This document shows positions 53,101 through 61,265 of a stretch of 64,000 bases of DNA, piece after piece (position 1 is the stretch's first letter; each line of letters starts with the position of its first letter). The notes beneath the pieces were generated by a model that had not been told where the DNA came from, did not search any database, and worked only from the letters and a program-made list of their open reading frames with translations. The stretch comes from Euglena gracilis (taxonomy: Eukaryota > Euglenida > Euglenophyceae > Euglenales). The translations under genes and the position numbers were made by a program. The DNA is taken from NCBI GenBank assembly GCA_039621445.1, contig CP154956.1, positions 80,100,474 to 80,164,473 on the forward strand. Reading direction: 5' to 3'.

Positions 53101-56100
53101 GCGACATGCAAATGCCAAATGCCAAATCTGCCAATGCAAAGGTTAAGAGTTAATTATCGAACCAGCCAACCAATTCAGTTTCCACCAAAGTCTTCGTCCT
53201 GTTTCTTTGGAACTCTGCTCGGAACCTTTTTTTTTTTGATGAGGAGGGCACTTGACCCCCCCCACCTAGTCTATTATTTGGGTCGGTTGATGACAGCCCA
53301 AGGGGGGTTACACAACCTCCTGCTTTGTCTGAAGACCTTTCAATGTTAAACCCCCCATGTGAAAAAACCTGGACCAAAATGCAGAGTCTTTCGGAGTCTA
53401 ACATCCACCAGAAGAGTTTAACAAAATAGCCACAGAAAAAAAAACAAAGAAGAACAAGGGAGAAGAGAGATTTCGCAATTTTATCCATGTGCGATGTTTT
53501 TGCTGCTGGCACCTGGTGTGTGGTTTCATCGCACCTTCCATCCAGGACCATAGGAAACGTTGCACACACCCAGCCCGCAACATCGCATCAGCCCCTGTGT
53601 GCATTTGTGTGCGGTTTTTGACATGCCGGGGTGAACTGAACCCTTGTTTTAGTTCTCCAAGGAAGTTTTCAAAAAATTGGGGGTATGAAGACTTTTGCAA
53701 CTGAGTGTATAACCAGTTGGTTGTTGTTGTTTTTTTTTTGCTGTTCGGTTTTCCTGTTGTGGGCAGACATCACATTCATTCAGGGCTCCACCCTGGGGGA
53801 TGTTTGGCATCAGCCTCTTTGCATCCAGTTCATTATGATTTTTATTATTATGGCCTCTCCCTGACCCCCCAGGGGCCGTAAAAGCGGCGTTCTAGATTTC
53901 TCCTCTCTGGAGTTTCTCACGTTGCCGTTTGCCTTCCCCCTTCAGCCCTGTCGAGGAGCAGAGGTGCCTGCTGTGCAGGGCAGCCAGCCCTGTGGGTTTT
54001 GAGTCTGGCGGCAAAGGGTATGTGCTGTGCTGGTTTTTTTCTTACGATTTTCGAGGTTACTTTTTGCCTTTCTATCGTGGAGGATTCTGTTTTTCACCAA
54101 GGTTTCAAAGAACATGGATGGGCGTCTCAATGGACGGTGCCCTCTCAGTTGTCCAAGGAATGTTTCAGCCTTGGGATAACGCTTCTGTAAGAATGATTTC
54201 ATTTCAGAGGGTCAGGAAAAGTGGGTTGCTGAGGGACAACCATTTTCAGGTGCTAATCACATATGAATTTCGTATTTTGTTGTGGTTTCTGCTCTGGCTA
54301 TTTCAAAATTTTGGATGCATGGAAACCATTCTCATTTTCCTCAATTTCCCAGCCATTTTGGACGTTGAAGAGTCCAGGCCGTTTTCAATCAGTTTCCTGG
54401 CCTGTTCGAATGGGAATCCATGAATGTTTGGAAGCAAAGGGGGCTCACCAATCCAACGACGGGAGATGCCGTGCGGCATTATTCTGAAAAAAAATATTCT
54501 AAAAAAATTCGTCCTTGAAGCCAAGGTTGATTTCTTTCAGCTTCTTCCAATAACCTTGCCGCCATCGAAGGAATTTGGCCAGTTTGCCCTCCACCCCCCC
54601 CCCCCGGCAACCCTGGCACCGAACACCTGTTGGAAGCAGCGGCGCTGCCCGATGCAACATCCGGTGGGGGACGACCCCGCATTTTCCCCAGCGCATCGGG
54701 GATTCGAGATTTCCCGCACCATTTCAGGTTTCTGAATTCTCAGCATCCTCCCCCCTTCCCGACCCTCGTCGTCTCCCTCTGGCCGCGGCTGCCCCCCCGG
54801 CCGCCAACCGCCCGGCGCCGACCGCGGAGGCTATCGACTGGCTCGCGGTGCTGGAGGCGGGGCCGGAGGCAGTGGCGAGGCATTGTTTTTTGAGGCTTTT
54901 TTTTAAGGTGTATATAGCCCCCCCCCCCCCCCCCCAAAACCCTGGCGGGGTGCCAGGTTATAGGAACCAATTTTTGGCCCTGCCCCCCTGCCAGGTTATT
55001 TGGGCCCTTTGTTTCAGCGTCGTAAAGGAACTTTGCCTTAAAAAGGGGGGCGTCAAGTGACTGGAACCACCTTTTTTGCCCCCCTCCGCCAAGTTATTTG
55101 GCCACTTCCAGGAGCTAGGGCCCCGGCAGATTATTTGGGAGGGTTAAGTTTTTTTTGGAATTTTAATTTCCACAAAGGGCCGTCTGGGCATGAGACGGGG
55201 CCCAACGTCAACGTCAAAGCCCATTGCAATCTTTTTTGTTAGCTTGGGTGGATGGACAATGTTCCAGCGATGCCAGAAACATGTTTTCCCCTGGTGGTGG
55301 CTTGTTTTTGTCAAGGTTTTGCATTTTTATTTTTTGCTTGGTTGGAGAAGAATGTGGCCGGATATTGTTTTCTATGCCTTTTTCAGTTGTTGTTGCAAAA
55401 ACTTTTCGCCGGCGCCCGAAGAAACGATTCCTTGTGCCGGCGGAGGCCATCCAGGGCCGCGGCATGCACCGCCTCCTCGCCCGCAACATCTGCCGCTTCC
55501 TTGCGGAGCTGCGGGCCAGGGGTTTAGTCTGGGACCCCGGGGGGGGGGGAGGGGGGGGGGTGGTGGTTTGACGGAGCCCCCCCCTTCGGGGGGGTCCCCC
55601 CAGGGGGGGGGGTGAGATAAACTTTTCGGCACCAAAGGCACCGATTTTTTTGAAAAGGTGCCATTTTTAGCATTTTTCCCGATTTCGGCCATTTTCGGAG
55701 AAAGTCGGTGGGTCCCCCAGGACCCCCCCCCCCCCCAGGCCTGGGTGGGGGGACCCCCCCTCCCCCCCCCCGGTCTTAAAAAAGCCCTGCTGCTGGCCAC
55801 CCAGCATGGCCTCCTGCCCGGGGCACCCCTGGCCGCTGACTGGCAGGTGGCCGGTGGGGCGCCGCCAGTGGTCGGTTTCTCGGCAAAGCAAGGCAGTCTG
55901 GATCGGAGTTGAGTCTCGTCGCTGGTGTTGCTTTTCTTGCAGGATCATTCATCCCACTCCCGAAAGCCTCAGCTTTAAAGCCATTTTTTTTTCATCTTCC
56001 CCTCACACAATATCTGAGGCCTTTTTGGGTTCTTTGCTGGAAACCTCTGGGGGTCATTTTTTTGGGGGCGGGGGTTGTTATTTCTGCATTTTTTGACCTG

Positions 56101-59100
56101 TGCTGACCCAAAGAAATTCCGATTGGCCAGACTCCATTCACTCCACCCAGCACAAGCTTTACGAAGCTGGGTGATCAGCCTCCCATCCAAAGACCCCCGG
56201 AGGCGGTGCGAGAATACCGGAAACTTTATGGGTGGGTGGGGTCCGACCCATACCATTACCCATTACCCATACCATTGCTGAAGGTGTGTCTGACCCCACC
56301 TCCGGGGGGGGGGGGACAACTGACTGGTTTTTTTTGGAGTTACTGACTGGTTTTGGGCTCCAGACCCCCCCGGGGGGGGTCGGAAGTGGGTCACTGTGTT
56401 TTTGAAAAGTGACTGACTGGTTTTTTGAAAGTGGAAAGTGACACCCCCCGGAGGGGTTGGTAAGCAATGGTATGCCCCCCCACAAGGCCTTCCTGTACAA
56501 CCGTGGCCAGGGGATTCCTGCCGCCCTCCTTGGAGTGGCTGCATGACGCATCCACGGCGGAGGCCAAGGCATTCCTCACAGGGATCTCAGGCCTTGGTCC
56601 GAAGTGCGCCGCACCCGGGAGAGCCAACCGACCCAGTGGCGGTTGTTGCCTGTCCATTTAGCCCTTGAACACCCAGAATTCTGAGCCATTTGACACAATA
56701 TAAATTCGTCAACGTGACATTTTGAAGTACGCAGACAATCATTACCTTTTTATGGCAGTTTTTGCTGAGATCGTGGTTTCAAAGCGATCTTTTTTCTTCA
56801 AGGGCATGTAGCCAGACACACACAAATGCATTCATGCGCACATTAATACGTACATATTTTCTGTTTTATGCATGTGCATGATACACACACAAAATGTGTT
56901 TCAATCGTCCAGCGTAACTTGCATTTTACATGCAAAATGCAAAATACACGTAATAATGTAAAACATCATTTTACAAATAAAATGCACGGTGCAAAAATGC
57001 TTGCTTGATTGAAAAGCAATTCGCCTTGGCAGGGGTCGACCAGCATGGTCCAGCGCGACCTCCTCTCCATGGCAGGCCACCTGCAACACACACCCGGCCC
57101 ACCCGTCACCGCTGGCCTTCTCATCCACGGCAGGGCGGGCTGCCCCGCCACCGTGCGTGCAGCTGCTGGCCCTGCGCCGGCCGGTGTTCCCGGTGGACGT
57201 CAACGTGGGCCGCATCTGCCAGCGGCTGGGCTGGATCCCGCTCGACAGCAGCGGCGCGGTGGAGGAGCTGGAGGACTACGCCCCGGAGCCGGCCGTCCAG
57301 GAGTTCCTGAGCACGCCACCGGTTCATTAGGCTCAAACCCAGGCGTTGGCTCGCACCTTGTCGTTTCGGACTTTCTTCATTTTGTTGTTTCTTCAACACG
57401 CCTACTCAGGTTTTTTCATCTTCGCTCACATTATGCTGATGATCATTCTAATGCTTTAGTGCAATAGACACGTTTGTTGTGAAAATTATTACAAGCTATA
57501 ATCATTTTTGTGTATTTGTGCATGTGTGCACGCATGGATGCATTTCTTCCTTGGATAATTTGTTGGGCTGCTGCAAATCGAAGTGATTTCTGCTATTTGC
57601 TCCACATTTTCATTTCCATTTCCAATTGCAGTGTGTGGCTGTGTCATGACGATGGTGTGGCCCTGGCTGAGCGTCTGGGACAGGAGTTCCCCACTGAACC
57701 CACACATTTTTTTCAGGGATTTATTGGAGGGGAAGGGTGTGAAGAGGGATGGTATTTTTACTTCAAAGTTTTCCTAGGAATGTGTTTTGCCATAGGCTAA
57801 CCCCCCCCCCAAATAATACCCCCCCGGGGTATTATTTTTTCGCCCGAAGTCCCGGCCCGAGGGGGGGGGTATTATTTGGGGGGGGTATTATTTTTCCAAA
57901 ATTTTCGAAATTTTTCGAAGTCCCGTAAAACCCAAAATAGCACCCAAAACCGCCCTTTGGGGTCATTTTTTGCACTTTCTTGTGAAATTTACCATTTTTG
58001 GAGGTCAGATGAGCCAGAAAAATCCATTTTTTTCATAATTTGTTGTCAGAAATTGTGATTTTTACCTACATTTTCAGGTCAAAAATCCGGGCCTTCGGCC
58101 CGAAACCAGGGGGGGGGGTATTATTTCGGCGGCCGAAGTCGGACCCCAAGGGGGGGGGTATTATTTGGGGGGGGGTATTATTTGGGGGGGGTTTACTTCG
58201 CGTGACCGCCTGGAGGTAATGGATGGGTGGATTTTGAGTGGGTGGTTGGGGGCCACTGAGCCACCCCCCCCCCCCCCTGGTGGGGTTCGGCCCGAGGCAG
58301 TTTTTTTTTTCATGGATTGTTGGCTGATTTTTTTTTGGTGGGTGGTTCCCCCGGGGGGGGGGATGGATGGATGGATGGGTTTTCAAAAGAAGTAGGTGTG
58401 GGTTTGGCCATGGGAAAACTGCCGTCCAGGGGGGGGGGTCATTAAGTGAATGTGACACAAATCTTTTGGGGTCCATGCCGCAGCGGGATCCACCACAAGC
58501 GACAGCTCAAGTTTATTCACGAGACAATGCTAAGGCACACATTTTTAAGTAGAGGTAAGGCACACATTTTTAAGTAGAGGCTTTTGAGTATCAAGTAAGA
58601 AAATTATTCTTTAATCAAAGTTAGTATTCATGAATAATTCATGATGATTATGTTTTTTCGAGTGATTTATAAGAATGCGGCATTCTGTTGTGTATCAATG
58701 CTTCTTTCTGGCTCACCAATCGCCAGAATCCAAAGATGCTGACATGCGGGGGGGGGGTTCCTGCCACAAACACGCTGCCTCCTGCATTACTGCGAGAGCT
58801 ACACTACCAGATGATCACCCTGGGCAAGGTGTTCTGCACCAAGCGCCAACCGAACTGCGGGGGTTGCCCGGTGCGAGGGGTATGTGAGTATGCGAACCAC
58901 CGCGGCCCCCGCTGGCAGCCGCGGGAGGCTGTGCAGTGCTCGGACATCGAAGAAACCATCCCAGCGGACACCGCAGGTGTGTGCTGTGGAATAAAAAAAA
59001 ACTGGCTGAATTCTTTGGGTTGGGAGTGTTGAAAGAGCCGTCAGAAAAGTGGCCATGCAAGGGCAGTTGCTGTGTGGTTCGATGGAAGGGTTGACTTAGG

Positions 59101-61222
59101 TTGCCTGGAGGTTTACGTCTGGGAACGGTAGTTTGCCGCACCCCATGTGCCACCATCCATCAGTCTAACACAGCAGAGAATTTTCAAGTTGTCACGTTTT
59201 TGTGCGCATTTTCACATTCTTTTTTTTGGCGAACTGTGTTAACAGTATTTTTCAGGGGGAAACACCTGGCAGCTGAAACCCGTGGTACCAAAATAGGTCC
59301 CACTTTTTCTGACTCACCGTGTTTCCCCCAATTTGCCTACCTTTTTTGTTTGAGAATGGCGGTTTACCACCTCCACCGACCAGGAAATAAACCCTGTTGG
59401 TGAAGTCGATGTAAATGAAACACTGTTTCCCTGGTTTTGACCTTTTCCCAACAGTTGATCTGGACCCTTCGCTGGGTCGTTAAGCAACTCCTTGATGACA
59501 AGGCTTAAGGAATATTGTGCCACCGCATGATTTGTATGGTAGCGATCTGACTTAAACACTGCGTCGACCCCGCTCCCGGGGTGGCAGTGGTACAGCCAGC
59601 CAGCAGCTTTTTTTCCAGCCCCAGATCCCCTCCCCCCCCATCGACAAACGTTTTTTCCTGTTCAAATAAAATTTTCAAATCCACACCAAAGAAAATCAGA
59701 CTCAATGGATACAGAAAGAGCTGCCCAAGTCAAGCTTCAGGTCAAAATTTTTTGCATAATTTTGTTTATTTTGGGACTTGGTGTCTCCATTTTCCCCACC
59801 CAGGATTGACCAGGTCCCGCCTAGTTCCAGAATCTCCCGTCTCTGACACAATATGTCCAGCCTCTGAGTTGACCCCCTTGAGACCTCAAATTGGTTCTCA
59901 AATTAAAACACACGCCGGGGCCTTGAAGTATTTTTTATTTTTATGCATTTTTGTGACAATGTGAATTCTCTTCCTCAAAACCCCCATCTCAGAGGACTCT
60001 GTTCAAAGCCTCTGGTGATGGTATGCGCCTGGCGGTCTTTCCATGCTTCCCTTCATTCAGTCCCTCCATTCTTCCCATTTTCTTTCTTTGGCAGATCTCC
60101 TCTCCGCGCCCGTCTTTGCGCTCCCCAACTGCAGTCGCCCCGGCGCTCCTTATTTGCGCCAAGTCCCCGGAGGTGCCGGTTGTGTCAGCCACGTCTATCC
60201 CGTTGCCCGACCCCCGGACAGTGGGTTGGCCCCCTGGCTGCCGCCCCTTCCCCCAGGGCCCACCTCCACTCTGGCATCCGTCAGGAGTGCTGCCCCAGCG
60301 GGGGGGGGGGCTGGCCAGGGAGAGCTCTTCTCAATCCACACACTGGCTGACCCCCTGGTTTGCTCGGTTGGGCGGTTAGCGAGTTGATGGGTCTGTGGGT
60401 GAAGGGTTGAAGGTGTGGGAAGGTTGTTTGCTGCAGGGGGGGGGGGCGTTTCAGTGGGTGTGCTAGCTAAGAAACCTAATTATTCCCAGTTGAATTTTAG
60501 CTGTGCAAAAATGTTTTGAGAGGGAGTTGGGAATGATCCTCTACACCTGTGGGGGAAGGGGCTGTCTCTCTGGCTGCGCCAACTGGAAATCCCAGCCCTT
60601 TTTTGGGACTTGTTTTTTTTTGGACTACCGGCGAAGCGCATTTATTAGGCCAGTTAGAAATGCCCCCAAGGCATTTTTGCATCAATGTGCCACTTTTTAA
60701 ATTCCTTCCCGTCACTTTTACCAATCAATCAATCAACTCATTTCCTGCTTGGCCCTTTTCACCATTTTTGGCGGTGCCTTTATTTGGGACCTCGTTTCGG
60801 CGGCTCGGAGGAGGGAGCGCACTTATTTGGGCACTGCACACTATAATTTGTTTTGGGGATTACCCTCCTCCCTAGGTGTCACAAAGAAACATAATTTGGA
60901 TCTCGATTCCAGATAATGGGGAATTCAATTGGCCCACACAGGCTGGCCCTGACGCATCCTCATGACCGGCATCCATATTTGGCGTTGCTCTGGTCTGCGG
61001 TGTATGTCCCGCACGATGAAGGTGGTAAGTTCAAAAACAGCAGCAGCAGCAACAACAACAACAACAACAGCAATTGCACAGAGGCGGGAAATGGCCAAGG
61101 GGGCATGCTCAGCCCTGCTGGATGGCTTATATTTTTAATTTTTCTCAACGTCTTTGACATACATGAACTTTTTTTTGAAATGACCACATTTATGAAGAAT
61201 TATCACATTTTGCTGTTTTTGC

Positions 61223-61265
<43 letters not shown>

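Noticed and set aside
57297-58770. Direct repeat GTTCCTG at 57302 and 58760 as a further repeat-bounded intron
   Set aside because: Joining there breaks the frame, while the ordinary GT-AG splice 57321/58727 keeps it.
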